A stretch of 64,000 bases of DNA from Terrimonas ginsenosidimutans. GTDB lineage: Bacteria > Bacteroidota > Bacteroidia > Chitinophagales > Chitinophagaceae. The translations under genes were made by a program, and so were the position numbers. The stretch spans positions 124,001 to 188,000 of the forward strand of contig NZ_JAKLTR010000005.1 of assembly GCF_022012415.1 (NCBI RefSeq), given 5' to 3'. The notes under the pieces are model-generated. The model was not told the DNA's origin and did not search any database. It saw only the letters and a program-made list of their open reading frames with translations. This document shows, one piece after another, positions 16,244 to 25,193 of this stretch (its first letter is position 1; every line of letters begins with the position of its first letter).

Positions 16244-18298
16244 CTATTGTTTTGTATTTAACTGGAAACTTACGCCGGCATAAAAATTCCGCCCTGCAGC
16301 AACATTATAATAGCGGCCTGCGGCAGCGTTAATATCATTACCAAGACTGTATTGCTGATCAAGGAGATTATCCACGCCAGTATGTATACTGTAACCAATC
16401 TTTTTTCTGCCGGGCGCTTTCCATCCGATCCGGCTTCCCAGCAGTTGGTAAGATTGTGCTGTAGCCGTGTTCGCATCATTCAGGAAAATGCTGGATGATG
16501 CATAGAAGTTTACGTTGATGAAGAAGCCACTCTTCAGGCGCAGGTCGGTCATAGCGGCAAACGTCCCTTTGGGCACGCTCGGAACCTGCCTGCCGCTGAA
16601 GTTGTCCGTTCCTTTTATGAAGCTGCCATACCTGAAATGATTGTAGGTATAGTCAGCATTGATGGTGATATAGCTGATGAGTTTGCTATGCAAAGGCTGA
16701 AAGGTATAGTCAACATGCGATTCAATACCCTTTTGCTTTACATCTCCTGCATTGACAAAGAAATCTGCTCCGGCGGCATCGCGTCTTTGCACCAATGCAT
16801 TGTTCAGGCGGAAATAGAATGCTGTAGCCTCGATCCTTAATTTGTTTTGCAGCAAAAGATATCTTGCAGTCATCTCATAGTTCCATCCTTCTTCAGCTTC
16901 AAGATCTGTACTGATCACGCCGGTTGAAGGGAGTAGTTCCGCAACAGTAGGCGGAGAGAAGCCTCGGGAAACTGTTCCAAAAAAAGAAAGACGGGCGCCG
17001 ACCTTTCTCATTATGCTAATTCGTGGAGCCAGTTCATTCTTATAAGATCGCGACTGTTGAACTACCGGATAGCTGCTAAGCCGGGAAAATGTAACATTCG
17101 TTCTGTTCAGGCTTAAACCTGCCTGAATGAACCATTTCCCTTCCATCGACCAATCTCCCTGTAGGAAGACGCTCAGGTTCTGGTAATTGATATCGTCATT
17201 TGTTTGCAGTGTATCAGGGTTTCCATTTCTGCTCCTCGCGACCTGCGTATTGAAATATCCCTGCTGAAATTCCGCTCCGCCGTTTATGGCCCATTGCGCA
17301 TTTTTCCAGGTGAAAGTTGTTCGGCCTCCGTAGGAGGGTTCATTTCTTCTCTCGTAATTCCTTATGGTAGGGTTTTTTATTTGAGAGAAGGCGCCATACA
17401 GCGTTGTAGCATTTCGCAGCGATGAACTGATCTGGTATTTACTGGTAAAGCCGGCGAGAATATTTTTCTGATAAATGGTTGCCCGCGCCTGTTCAGCACC
17501 CGGGAACCCACCCGCCGCTGGTCGCGCTGCCAGGGGATCCGTGTTATATTCAGCAAGTGTTAATGCACCCGGTGTTTGATATTGCATATCTGTAAAAAGA
17601 ACGGTTGCACTGAGCTCATGCTTATCTGATAATTTAAGTTGTGATAACCAGGAGAAGTTATCGCGTCGCATCGCACTTTGATCACGAAATCCATCGCTTT
17701 GGTTATGTGCATAGGTGAATTGATTTTTGTTTTCGTCCTTGCCGAAACGGGCTGAAGCAAAAATATTCTGCAGGTTATAGCTACCTGTTATGTAGTCAAC
17801 AGAAATGCCGGGCTGCCATTGGTCAAGATTGTTGATCAGCACAAGACCGCCGGTGCCTGCTCCATACAGGCTGGAGGCAGGGCCTTTAAAAACTTCGAGG
17901 CTTGAAAAGTTATTCCATGCAAACTGGTTAAAATAAGTATTCCCCCCGGGATCGGTGACAGGGATATCATTCCAGTAAACCTTCACGTTCCTGACGCCAA
18001 ATGGAGAACGCAGTGAACTTCCCCTGATGTTGATCCGGTAACTGCCGGGTGAACGTTCTTCCATACGTACTCCGGCGATGGTATTGAAACTATTAACGAG
18101 AGAGGATCTATTGTACAGGTCGCCATTGTTCACATCAATGATCCTTACGGGAACACCCGCTTCGGAAAGCTTTCTGTATTGTCCAAACGTTCTCACTGTT
18201 ACTTCCTCCAGTAAACGGGCGGTATCAGCTCCTTCCTGCGAAAATGCAGCGGCGGATATCAGTACTTTCAACACAAGCAGAATTGTTCTTTTTTTCAT
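16244..18298 (-). CDS. TonB-dependent outer-membrane receptor
   Basis: A 684-residue receptor with a signal peptide (MKKRTILLVLKVLISAAAFSQ). A TonB-box-like region, LLEEVTVRTFG, is followed by a plug domain (RIIDVNNGDLYNRSSLVNSF, NIRGSSLRSPFGVRNVKVYW, EVFKGPASSLYGAGTGGLVL). A 22-strand-type barrel ends in an aromatic terminus. It lacks the N-terminal carboxypeptidase-like domain of the receptor at 2563. The size and plug resemble siderophore or vitamin receptors, but the ligand cannot be told; no transport partner genes are adjacent. Its 3' end lies about 55 bp from the tail of element D1. Confidence 0.92.
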   Translation of the reverse strand: MKKRTILLVLKVLISAAAFSQEGADTARLLEEVTVRTFGQYRKLSEAGVPVRIIDVNNGDLYNRSSLVNSFNTIAGVRMEERSPGSYRINIRGSSLRSPFGVRNVKVYWNDIPVTDPGGNTYFNQFAWNNFSSLEVFKGPASSLYGAGTGGLVLINNLDQWQPGISVDYITGSYNLQNIFASARFGKDENKNQFTYAHNQSDGFRDQSAMRRDNFSWLSQLKLSDKHELSATVLFTDMQYQTPGALTLAEYNTDPLAARPAAGGFPGAEQARATIYQKNILAGFTSKYQISSSLRNATTLYGAFSQIKNPTIRNYERRNEPSYGGRTTFTWKNAQWAINGGAEFQQGYFNTQVARSRNGNPDTLQTNDDINYQNLSVFLQGDWSMEGKWFIQAGLSLNRTNVTFSRLSSYPVVQQSRSYKNELAPRISIMRKVGARLSFFGTVSRGFSPPTVAELLPSTGVISTDLEAEEGWNYEMTARYLLLQNKLRIEATAFYFRLNNALVQRRDAAGADFFVNAGDVKQKGIESHVDYTFQPLHSKLISYITINADYTYNHFRYGSFIKGTDNFSGRQVPSVPKGTFAAMTDLRLKSGFFINVNFYASSSIFLNDANTATAQSYQLLGSRIGWKAPGRKKIGYSIHTGVDNLLDQQYSLGNDINAAAGRYYNVAAGRNFYAGVSFQLNTKQ

Positions 18299-18451
18299 CG
18301 AGCGGTATTGGTTTCTGAATACTAAGGTAATCTTAACTTTGGCAACACCGGGTGAATACGGACTTTGAAGTTTGAAAGTTGCCTCACCGGGATGTTTAAT
18401 TTCAACGGACTATTTGCCGTGACATTTTGGGTACCTAAAAATCAGGGAAAC

Positions 18452-18841
18452 ATGACTATTTTTTCTAAGATCATTGCAGGTGAAATACCAAGTTATAAGA
18501 TTGCCGAAAACGAGCTGTTTTTTGCCTTTCTGGATATATTCCCATTGCGTGAAGGACATGTGCTGGTCATTCCGAAGATCGAAACAGACAAGTTCTTCGA
18601 CCTGCCGGCCGAGTATCTTGGGGGAATGCTTGTATTTGCTCAACCGATCGCGAAAGCTATAGAAAAGAGTTTCGCTTGTGACAGGGTGGGGCTTGAAGTG
18701 ATCGGTCTTGAAGTGCCACACGCTCACCTGCATCTGATCCCGATCAATGAATCGAATGATCTGAATTTTGTTCAGCCAAAGCTGAAGCTGAGTGCTGAGA
18801 GATTGAAAGAAATACAGGAGCTTATCGTAAGCAATCTTTGA
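18452..18841 (+). CDS. HIT family nucleotide-binding protein
   Basis: A 129-residue protein of the histidine triad superfamily, with TIFSKIIAGEIPSYKIAENE at the N-terminus and the histidine triad HAHLHLIPI (HxHxHxx) near residues 93-101. HIT proteins hydrolyse nucleotide phosphoramidates or dinucleotides. The start at 18452 fits the family N-terminus (MTIFSKIIAGE); the 29 codons upstream in the same frame are not family-like. It converges with ruvC, with 22 bp between the stops. Confidence 0.95.
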   Translation: MTIFSKIIAGEIPSYKIAENELFFAFLDIFPLREGHVLVIPKIETDKFFDLPAEYLGGMLVFAQPIAKAIEKSFACDRVGLEVIGLEVPHAHLHLIPINESNDLNFVQPKLKLSAERLKEIQELIVSNL

Positions 18842-18863
18842 TATAATGCTGTTAAGCCAGTAT

Positions 18864-19427
18864 TTACTTTACCAGCCGGTGGGGATTTTTCTTCAAAAAA
18901 TCATCCCATCCACTCACGCCCTTTGCTTTGAGGGGTAAATTACCTCCGATCTGGTAATGATGACAAACCGCGATTGCAACGGCATCTGTTGCATCAAAAT
19001 ATTGCGGAGCTTCAGCGATATTCAGAAGTTGTTGCAGCATTTTCCAGACCTGTTCCTTATCCGCATTTCCATTTCCCGTTACAGACTGTTTGACTTTTCT
19101 CGGAGAGTACTCTGTAACGGGTATTCCAGCGCTCATTGCGGCGGCAATAGCCACACCCTGGGCCCGGCCGAGCTTAAGCATACTCTGTACGTTTTTCCCG
19201 AAGAATGGGGCTTCGATCGCGAATTCATGAGGTTTATAAGTCCTGATCAACTCTGTCACTTTCTGATGGATCATGTGCAATCGCTCATGATTATCCTTCT
19301 TTCCCGAAAGTTTGAGTGCATGCATCTCCTGCAGGGAAATTTTTCCCTGTTGTACCCTTATAACGCCATATCCCATCAGGAGGGTGCCTGGATCGATCCC
19401 AAGGATTATTTTAGCTGACTTTTCCAA
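18864..19427 (-). CDS. ruvC: Holliday junction resolvase RuvC
   Basis: A 187-residue crossover junction endonuclease that cuts Holliday junctions delivered by RuvAB. The acidic catalytic residues appear in ILGIDPGTLLMGYGV, in the Glu of EFAIEAPFFGKN, and in FDATDAVAIAVCHHY. The frame starts at a TTG (19427); no in-frame ATG lies upstream before the stop, and the first Met inside is past the catalytic Asp, so TTG is probably correct. ruvB is far away at 39352, so the ruv genes are not in one operon here. The upstream region, shared with the divergent membrane protein gene, carries repeat C1. Confidence 0.95.
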   Translation of the reverse strand: MEKSAKIILGIDPGTLLMGYGVIRVQQGKISLQEMHALKLSGKKDNHERLHMIHQKVTELIRTYKPHEFAIEAPFFGKNVQSMLKLGRAQGVAIAAAMSAGIPVTEYSPRKVKQSVTGNGNADKEQVWKMLQQLLNIAEAPQYFDATDAVAIAVCHHYQIGGNLPLKAKGVSGWDDFLKKNPHRLVK

Positions 19428-19460
19428 ACCGCACTGTATTTTTACGTTATTAGGGATTGC

Positions 19461-19565
19461 TCAAACTCAAAAGTAAAAAGTAAAACTGCAAAATTCAAAA
19501 GAACAATACATCCGTTGTTTTTTACTGTTCGATGCATTTGGAGTACCCTTTTGAATTTTCCTTCT
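19461..19565. repeat. Family C AT-rich palindromic repeat, copy C1 (degenerate)
   Basis: Left part CTCAAAAGTAAAAAGTAAAAC and a right part containing TTTTTTACTGTTC and CCTTTTGAATTTTCC give an imperfect palindrome of TCAAAAGTAAAA units. The composition matches C2 at 29121-29190. It lies between divergent ruvC and the 343-residue membrane protein gene. Confidence 0.55.
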
Positions 19566-19584
19566 AAATATTTGTATTGTCCGC

Positions 19585-20616
19585 ATGCCTGGAAAGATCA
19601 TATATAACAAACGGTTTCGCTATTTTATCAATTATTTTCTTGGCCCGCTATTGTTTATATGGCTATCCTATTCCATTTTCCGCCAAATAGCCAATCAGCC
19701 GGGCCTTGAAGAATCCTGGCAGCATATAAAGGTAGCATTTGATAGTCATAGGGTGTGGTTGTTGCTGGCGGTGATGCTGCTGATGCTGGTAAACTGGTCG
19801 ATAGAGACCGTCAAGTGGAAACTGGCTGTTCAGCGGGTGCAGCGGATCGATTTTGTGACCGCGTTAAAAGCGGTGATGTCCGGTGTTTCCTTTTCGGTAT
19901 TAACGCCAAATCGTGTGGGAGAATACCTTGGTAGGGTTTTGTATATGGAGGAAGGGAAAAGGCTGAAGGCGATCTCGCTTACGATCACCGGAAGCATCAG
20001 TCAGTTGATCATTACCCTGCTTATGGGATTTATCTCGCTGCTGGTGATGGGGGAAAGTGTGATTGCCAGCGGAATGATCACCTCTTTGTGGTTCAGGATC
20101 ATCATTTATGGAGTACTGATCGCATTGGTGATTTTAACACTATTTTATTTCAGGCTGGCGGTGCTTGTAAAATGGATCGATCGATTACCGGTGATGCGGA
20201 AATACAGCTGGTTGCTTGATACCCTGGAGAATTTTAATGCAACGGTATTATTGCAATTACTGTCTTTATCAGCAGTCAGATTTGCGGTGTTCATCATACA
20301 ATATTTCCTGCTTTTTCGTTTATTCGAAGTAGATGTAACGTGGTGGCAGGGTTGGTGGGCCGTAAGCCTGTCGTTTCTGGTAATGGCGGTCATTCCGACC
20401 ATTGCACTATTCACTGATCTGGGGCTGAGGGGGAAAGTGAGTTTACAGTTGCTCGGGCTGTTCAGCAGCAACCAACTGGGGATCAGCCTGACGGCACTGA
20501 GTATATGGTTTATTAACCTGATCGTCCCGGCTGTGGTAGGAAGTTTGCTTATATTAAGCATTAGAAAGATCTTTAGAAATAAATCGGATCAGAAGGTAGG
20601 GGAAGACCCTGGTTGA
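19585..20616 (+). CDS. Lysylphosphatidylglycerol synthase transmembrane-domain-like protein (flippase-like, UPF0104)
   Basis: A 343-residue membrane protein with about eight hydrophobic segments. The motifs VNWSIETVKWKLAVQRVQ, GVSFSVLTPNRVGEYLGRVL and the late TDLGLRGKVSLQLLGLF fit the membrane domain family PF03706, shared by MprF flippases and AglD-like proteins. No synthetase domain is attached, so lipid aminoacylation is not expected. It may move a lipid-linked substrate across the inner membrane, but the substrate is unknown. A DUF3108 protein gene follows 78 bp downstream; this pairing suggests an envelope role. Confidence 0.82.
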   Translation: MPGKIIYNKRFRYFINYFLGPLLFIWLSYSIFRQIANQPGLEESWQHIKVAFDSHRVWLLLAVMLLMLVNWSIETVKWKLAVQRVQRIDFVTALKAVMSGVSFSVLTPNRVGEYLGRVLYMEEGKRLKAISLTITGSISQLIITLLMGFISLLVMGESVIASGMITSLWFRIIIYGVLIALVILTLFYFRLAVLVKWIDRLPVMRKYSWLLDTLENFNATVLLQLLSLSAVRFAVFIIQYFLLFRLFEVDVTWWQGWWAVSLSFLVMAVIPTIALFTDLGLRGKVSLQLLGLFSSNQLGISLTALSIWFINLIVPAVVGSLLILSIRKIFRNKSDQKVGEDPG

Positions 20617-20694
20617 TTTGTTGTTCTTTAAGACGGCAATAGTTTGACCAGCCCCCGGTCCTGTCCCGTTATGAAAATTTAAATAAAGCGATTG

Positions 20695-21504
20695 ATGAAA
20701 GTCATATTTAAACTACTCTTCCTGCCTGCGGTCATTCTGCTGGCTTTTACTACCAGAAAGGAAATACCATTTGCTGATTCGTGTGGGATCAAGAACACTG
20801 CGTTTAAAGCTGGTGAAAAAGTAACCTATAAGGTTTATTACGCTGTGGCCGGTATTTATGTGGATGCAGGCACCGCCACGTTCACGAATACGCTGGAAGT
20901 TTTGAATAACCGGCCGGTCTATCATATCGTTGGTGAAGGACATACAAATTCTTCCTACGATATCCTGTATAAGGTGCGAGATAAATACGAGTCTTATATT
21001 GATACAGCCACTCTTCAGGCACTGAAATTTGTGCGCAATGTGAATGAAGGAGGGTATAAAAAATACCAGAACGTTTCATTCAATAAAACAGCCAATACCG
21101 CTGTGACAAATGATGGCGTATTTAATGTTCCGGCCTGTGTCCAGGATGTAGTGAGCTCGGTGTTTTATGCAAGAAATATCGACTTCAATGTACTCCAGCC
21201 CAATGACAAGATCTCTTTTTCCATGTTCCTGGATAATGAGATCTACAATATGTACATCCGTTATCTTGGTAAGGAAACCATTAAAACCAAGTACGGAAAA
21301 TTTGATGCGATCAAGTTCAAGCCGCTGCTCATTAAAGGAAGTATTTTTGAGGGCGGAGAGAATATGACAGTTTGGGTAACAGATGATGAGAACCATGTTC
21401 CGATACGGATAGAAAGTCCGATCGTTGTCGGCAAAGTAAAGATCGATATGATGGGGCATGAAAACCTGAGATACCCTTTGACCTCGCTGATCAGAAGAAG
21501 ATAA
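20695..21504 (+). CDS. DUF3108 exported protein
   Basis: A 269-residue protein with a short signal peptide-like N-terminus (MKVIFKLLFLPAVILLAFTT). Family-like features are FKAGEKVTYKVYYAVAGIYV near the start, LEVLNNRPVYHIVGEGHTNS, YDILYKVRDKYESYID, and the end region GGENMTVWVTDDENHVPIRI. It is probably a periplasmic or outer-membrane-associated beta-rich protein; the function of the family is unknown. The ATG at 20695 directly follows a TTG in frame and is the likely start. It is followed by a perfect-stem terminator at 21520-21567. Confidence 0.9.
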   Translation: MKVIFKLLFLPAVILLAFTTRKEIPFADSCGIKNTAFKAGEKVTYKVYYAVAGIYVDAGTATFTNTLEVLNNRPVYHIVGEGHTNSSYDILYKVRDKYESYIDTATLQALKFVRNVNEGGYKKYQNVSFNKTANTAVTNDGVFNVPACVQDVVSSVFYARNIDFNVLQPNDKISFSMFLDNEIYNMYIRYLGKETIKTKYGKFDAIKFKPLLIKGSIFEGGENMTVWVTDDENHVPIRIESPIVVGKVKIDMMGHENLRYPLTSLIRRR

Positions 21505-21519
21505 GAATAGCATCTCTAT

Positions 21520-21567
21520 AAAAAGGATCGCGGCCCGGGACATACATCCCGGGCCGCGATCCTTTTT
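21520..21567. terminator. Bidirectional terminator with perfect 21-bp stem
   Basis: A-tract plus GGATCGCGGCCCGGGA at 21520-21540 is the exact reverse complement of 21547-21567, with a 6-base loop, CATACA. The stem ends in five A and five T residues, so it can act in both directions. It separates the convergent DUF3108 gene and the metallo-beta-lactamase-fold gene. Confidence 0.95.
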
Positions 21568-21577
21568 ATAAAGATGC

Positions 21578-22465
21578 TTATATATCTTCCAGTTTAAAGA
21601 ACTCTTTCACTCTAACACCCTTTTCTGTTTGTTGTAACGTGCAGCATTCATTTACCGGATCATGTTCGAAGAACAGGATATAGTCTCCCGCGATCGCTTC
21701 TTCATAGAAAAGTCTTTTCTCTCCCAATGTCATCAGTGGCGTTGTATCATAAGCCATCACATATGGCATCGGGATATGAGCTGCAGAAGGAAGAAGGTCT
21801 GCCATAAATACGATCGTTCTCCCTTTGTATTGGATCTTTGGCAGCATCATGCTGCTGGTATGGCCGTATGTTAACAGAACGGAGATGTCAGGAGTGAAAT
21901 CAAGTTCTGTTAATTTGCCGATTATCGTGTGCCATCCTGGCTTTGTTACAGGTTTCTGCAGTTGTTCGATGAACTGGAGTTTCCCGCTTTCCTGGATCGG
22001 CAGGATATTCTCTTTCAGGAATGAGGCTTTTTCGCGGTCATTTGGTTCTGTTGCCCATTTCCAGTGCTCCTTGTTGCTCCAGAAGACTGCATTTTTGAAT
22101 GCCGGAACGAACGTATCGCCTTCTTTTTTGATCGCTCCGCCGCAATGATCAAAATGGAGATGCGTCAGAAAAACATCCGTGATATCATCGCGGTGAAAGC
22201 CATGTTTCGCGAGTGATTTATCAAGAGAATCATCCCCGTGCAGATAATAGTGACCAAAGAATTTCGCATCCTGTTTGTCACCCATCCCGGTGTCAACCAG
22301 TATCAGTCGTCCATCCTCTTCGATCAGTAAAGAGCGAAGGGCCCAGCTGCACATATTGTTTTCATCCGCGGGATTCAGTTTATTCCAGATACTTTTAGGA
22401 ACGACGCCAAACATGGCACCACCATCCAGTTTGAAATAGCCGTTATTGACACTGTATAGTTTCAT
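21578..22465 (-). CDS. Metallo-beta-lactamase-fold hydrolase
   Basis: A 295-residue MBL-fold enzyme. The zinc motif HLHFDHCGG (HxHxDH, about residues 121-129) and later metal-binding positions are seen in YGHTSSMMLP and FEHDPVNE. The N-terminus YSVNNGYFKLDGGAMFGVVP and the segment LILVDTGMGDKQDAKFF resemble lactonase/quorum-quenching-type MBL proteins. There is no signal peptide, so it is probably cytoplasmic. Substrate not known. The transporter gene at 22474 ends 8 bp upstream of its start, so the two are likely cotranscribed. Confidence 0.88.
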   Translation of the reverse strand: MKLYSVNNGYFKLDGGAMFGVVPKSIWNKLNPADENNMCSWALRSLLIEEDGRLILVDTGMGDKQDAKFFGHYYLHGDDSLDKSLAKHGFHRDDITDVFLTHLHFDHCGGAIKKEGDTFVPAFKNAVFWSNKEHWKWATEPNDREKASFLKENILPIQESGKLQFIEQLQKPVTKPGWHTIIGKLTELDFTPDISVLLTYGHTSSMMLPKIQYKGRTIVFMADLLPSAAHIPMPYVMAYDTTPLMTLGEKRLFYEEAIAGDYILFFEHDPVNECCTLQQTEKGVRVKEFFKLEDI

Positions 22466-22473
22466 GCTATAGG

Positions 22474-23781
22474 TTAAGCCTGTTGTTTTTGTTTTTTCAA
22501 AGCCGCGATCAACCAGACCAGTCCGATCGTAAAGAAAAAGATCAACGATAAGATGGAGTTCTTCATACTGCCCGTTACTTCTTCAATAAAACCAAAACTG
22601 AAAATGCCAATCACGATCGCCAGTTTTTCTGTAAGGTCGTAATAGCTGAAGAAAGAAGCTGTATCCTTTGTTTCAGGCATTAGTTTGGAATAGGTGGACC
22701 GGCTAAGTGACTGAATTCCTCCCATAACAAGACCAACACCAACAGCAAGTCCGTAAAAATAATATTCGGTGTTCACTCCGTGTTCTGCAAGTGAGGCCGT
22801 ATAATATGCAGCGAGGCAGATCACAATCCAGAACAGGATCACTCCCATTAACACCCGGAGATTTCCAAATTGGGTTGATAACCTTGACATACTCCATGCG
22901 CCGAGTATGGCTACCAGCTGTATGAGCACAACGGTAACAATTAGGTTCGTATCCGGGAGCTTCAATACTTTGCTGCCAAACAGGGTTGCCGCAAGCATCA
23001 CCGTTTGCACACCCATGCTGTAAAAGAAAAATCCACGGAGATATCTTTTTAATACAGGAAGTTGTTTTACCTGGGCATACACTTTCTTCATTTCAATAAA
23101 CCCGTCTTTAAGTATATGCCCCTTTTGTTCTTTCCTGACTGTTGCATTGGGTAAGCGTCGGAATGTGATCTGCGCAAAGCCAAACCACCAAATCCCCACC
23201 AGCAGGAACGTTATCCGGATCGCCTGCAAAGATTCTTCCGGAGTATCGCCCATGACTGTCACGAGACCGAATCCAATAAACTGCATGATCACACTGCCGA
23301 TATACCCGAAGGAAAACCCGCGCGCGCTGATCCTATCCTGATCTGCAGGCGCTGCTATTTCGGGTAGATAAGCATTATAAAAAACGAGGCTGCCTGCGTA
23401 GCCCATGGCGGCAAGCATAAATGATATAATGCCGATGGTAAGTGTATGCTCTTTGAAGAAAAAGAGCGAACTACACCCGATCGCTCCCATATAGCAGAAG
23501 AATCGCATGAAGTTCTTCTTGTTTCCACGCGTATCTGCGATAGACGTGAGGATAGGATATAGCAACGCTACAAGCAAATAGGATGTTGCCAGTATATAAT
23601 CGTAGAGAGAAGAGTTTACGAACTTGCGTCCAAGAAAGTTTACCTGATGATCTCCTCCTTTACCGGTCACCGCCAGGAAATAGATCGGGAAGAAGGACGT
23701 TGTGATCACGAGATTGTATACAGAATTTGCCCAGTCATACATTGCCCAACCATTCACAACTTTCTTTGATGCAGTTTGCAT
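22474..23781 (-). CDS. MFS transporter of the Atg22/UMF1 type
   Basis: A 435-residue protein with about 12 membrane segments. The N-terminus VVNGWAMYDWANSVYNLVIT and the paired Asn-Ser-Val-Tyr motif are diagnostic of the UMF1/Atg22-like family (PF11700). Later segments include MGGIQSLSRSTYSKLMPETK and DTASFFSYYDLTEKLAIVIG, also typical of the family. Eukaryotic Atg22 exports amino acids from the vacuole; the bacterial substrate is unknown. The MBL hydrolase follows 8 bp after it, which suggests a joint function, for example export of a compound or its product. A terminator precedes it at 23821-23850. Confidence 0.88.
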   Translation of the reverse strand: MQTASKKVVNGWAMYDWANSVYNLVITTSFFPIYFLAVTGKGGDHQVNFLGRKFVNSSLYDYILATSYLLVALLYPILTSIADTRGNKKNFMRFFCYMGAIGCSSLFFFKEHTLTIGIISFMLAAMGYAGSLVFYNAYLPEIAAPADQDRISARGFSFGYIGSVIMQFIGFGLVTVMGDTPEESLQAIRITFLLVGIWWFGFAQITFRRLPNATVRKEQKGHILKDGFIEMKKVYAQVKQLPVLKRYLRGFFFYSMGVQTVMLAATLFGSKVLKLPDTNLIVTVVLIQLVAILGAWSMSRLSTQFGNLRVLMGVILFWIVICLAAYYTASLAEHGVNTEYYFYGLAVGVGLVMGGIQSLSRSTYSKLMPETKDTASFFSYYDLTEKLAIVIGIFSFGFIEEVTGSMKNSILSLIFFFTIGLVWLIAALKKQKQQA

Positions 23782-23820
23782 GCGCCGTAGTTTATCAGTA
23801 AAAATAAAAGAATCCGGAAT

Positions 23821-23850
23821 ATAAAAGGGCGCTGATCAGCGCCCTTTTAT
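23821..23850 (-). terminator. Perfect palindromic terminator of uppP
   Basis: A-tract, GGGCGCTGATCAGCGCCC and T-tract form an exact 30-bp palindrome. It lies 15 bp past the uppP stop codon on the minus strand and upstream of the MFS gene. Confidence 0.88.
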
Positions 23851-23864
23851 ATTCATTTAGCGTA

Positions 23865-24662
23865 TTATGAAATTATTCCCCGCCAGATCAGTAACAGCAT
23901 GATAAGACCGACAATGATCCGGTAGATCCCCCAGACACGAAAGCCATATTTTTTCAGAAAGCCAATAAAGAACTTGATGGCCAGTAATGCGACGACGAAG
24001 GCTACCAGACTTCCGATCAGGAGTGTCATCATATTGTCCCGCGCGATCACCTCCGGGTGATCCTGGTACGTGTCCCAAAAGCTTTTTGCCGAAGCCGCGA
24101 GCATGGTAGGCACAGCAAGGAAAAAAGAGAATTCTGCGGCAGCGCTTCTGCTCAGCTTTTGTGTCATTCCGCCGATGATGGTAGCTGCGCTACGGCTCAG
24201 CCCCGGGAATATGATCGACAATACCTGGAAGCAGCCCACGATGAATGAAGTCTTCGGGCTGATATTTTCTTCTGAAAAGATCTCCGGCTTATTGAACCAG
24301 CGATCCACAAAAAGTAATACAACGCCTCCCAAGATCATTACCCAGGCGATAAAAGTCAGGTTGCCCAATGCCGCATCAATATGGCTTTTCAGCATATATC
24401 CAAATGCGAGTGCCGGGATCACGGCAATGATCAGTTTGATATAAAAATTGATCCGCTTAAAATCGAAGAACTTCTTCCAGTACAAAACCACTACCGCCAG
24501 TATAGCGGCCAATTGAATAACGACCTCAAACATTTCTCCAAAAGGAGTTTGTTCAACTCCCAGTAACGGATTGGTGAACTTCATGTGCGCCGTAGAAGAG
24601 ATAGGTAAAAACTCCGTCAACCCTTCCACGATCGCGATAATAATAGCATCAATTGTCTCCAT
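23865..24662 (-). CDS. uppP: Undecaprenyl-diphosphatase
   Basis: A 265-residue membrane enzyme that converts undecaprenyl pyrophosphate to the monophosphate carrier used for peptidoglycan and polysaccharide assembly. Motif 1 EGLTEFLPISSTAHM (about residues 13-27) and motif 2 PGLSRSAATIIGGM are both intact, with the Glu, Ser and Arg thought to form the active site. Around eight hydrophobic segments follow. The order ftsX, DUF3098, uppP is the conserved arrangement in Bacteroidota; truB, which often follows, is absent here and a transporter gene takes its place. Confidence 0.97.
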   Translation of the reverse strand: METIDAIIIAIVEGLTEFLPISSTAHMKFTNPLLGVEQTPFGEMFEVVIQLAAILAVVVLYWKKFFDFKRINFYIKLIIAVIPALAFGYMLKSHIDAALGNLTFIAWVMILGGVVLLFVDRWFNKPEIFSEENISPKTSFIVGCFQVLSIIFPGLSRSAATIIGGMTQKLSRSAAAEFSFFLAVPTMLAASAKSFWDTYQDHPEVIARDNMMTLLIGSLVAFVVALLAIKFFIGFLKKYGFRVWGIYRIIVGLIMLLLIWRGIIS

Positions 24663-24756
24663 AAAAAAATCTAAAATCCAAAAATATGTATCAAATCAAT
24701 TCCATCGCGAACATAACCAATTCATGATCTCTTTCACTCTTGCTTCTCCCTGGCCC

Positions 24757-24790
24757 CAAAAAGAAAGGTGACACACTGCTGCATCACCTT
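24757..24790 (-). terminator. Terminator after DUF3098
   Basis: On the minus strand AAGGTGA (24784-24790) pairs with TCACCTT (24765-24771), with a 12-base loop, followed by TCTTTTTGG. It lies 36 bp past the DUF3098 stop codon and separates it from uppP. Confidence 0.7.
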
Positions 24791-24825
24791 CTAAACTTAT
24801 AGACCCATCAATTCATTTTAACGTA

Positions 24826-25071
24826 TTAGGCTTTCGCTTTCTTGAAGATCGCATAGATCTCGATCACCAAACCTGCGAGGATCAGCAGTGGTGCCACTGT
24901 GATCCGTGTTGTGCTGTACACAGCGTTCGGATCAAACACGGTCGGGTTATCACTTTTTCCTCCAGCCATCAGGAACATCCCAATTGCGATTACTACCGCA
25001 CCGATCAGCATCCACATATAGTTATCCTTTGAAAACATGGTAGGAGCTGTGCTGGTCTTATTTTCAGTCAT
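24826..25071 (-). CDS. DUF3098 small membrane protein
   Basis: An 81-residue protein with two membrane segments (YMWMLIGAVVIAIGMFLMAG and TVAPLLILAGLVIEIYAIF) joined by a loop with VFDPNAVYSTTRI, the DUF3098 signature. The start at 25071 (MTENKTSTAPTMF) fits the family; 29 codons upstream in frame include part of repeat B2 and are not family-like. It lies between ftsX and uppP, its usual position in Bacteroidota. It may assist FtsX or envelope assembly, but no function has been shown that I can cite. Confidence 0.92.
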   Translation of the reverse strand: MTENKTSTAPTMFSKDNYMWMLIGAVVIAIGMFLMAGGKSDNPTVFDPNAVYSTTRITVAPLLILAGLVIEIYAIFKKAKA

Positions 25072-25137
25072 TGTGTTGAATTTGGGTGTGCAATATAAGG
25101 AAAATGATGGTTTTCCGTGAAATGCGAAATAAAGCAT

Positions 25138-25190
25138 CGCTGACCGTTTACCGTTCACCGCGATCTAATTTCTGCGGTCAATGGCCAACG
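25138..25190. repeat. Family B heptamer array, copy B2
   Basis: GCTGACCGTTTACCGTTCACC on the left and GCGGTCAATGGCCAACG on the right give a short inverted pair of CCGTTGA-type units. It begins 3 bp past the ftsX stop codon on the minus strand, in the gap before DUF3098. Confidence 0.65.
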
Positions 25191-25193
25191 ATC

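Noticed and set aside
15926-16261. A 111-codon plus-strand frame across element D1
   Set aside because: It lies in the hairpin and short-repeat tail of the element and is not kept in D2.
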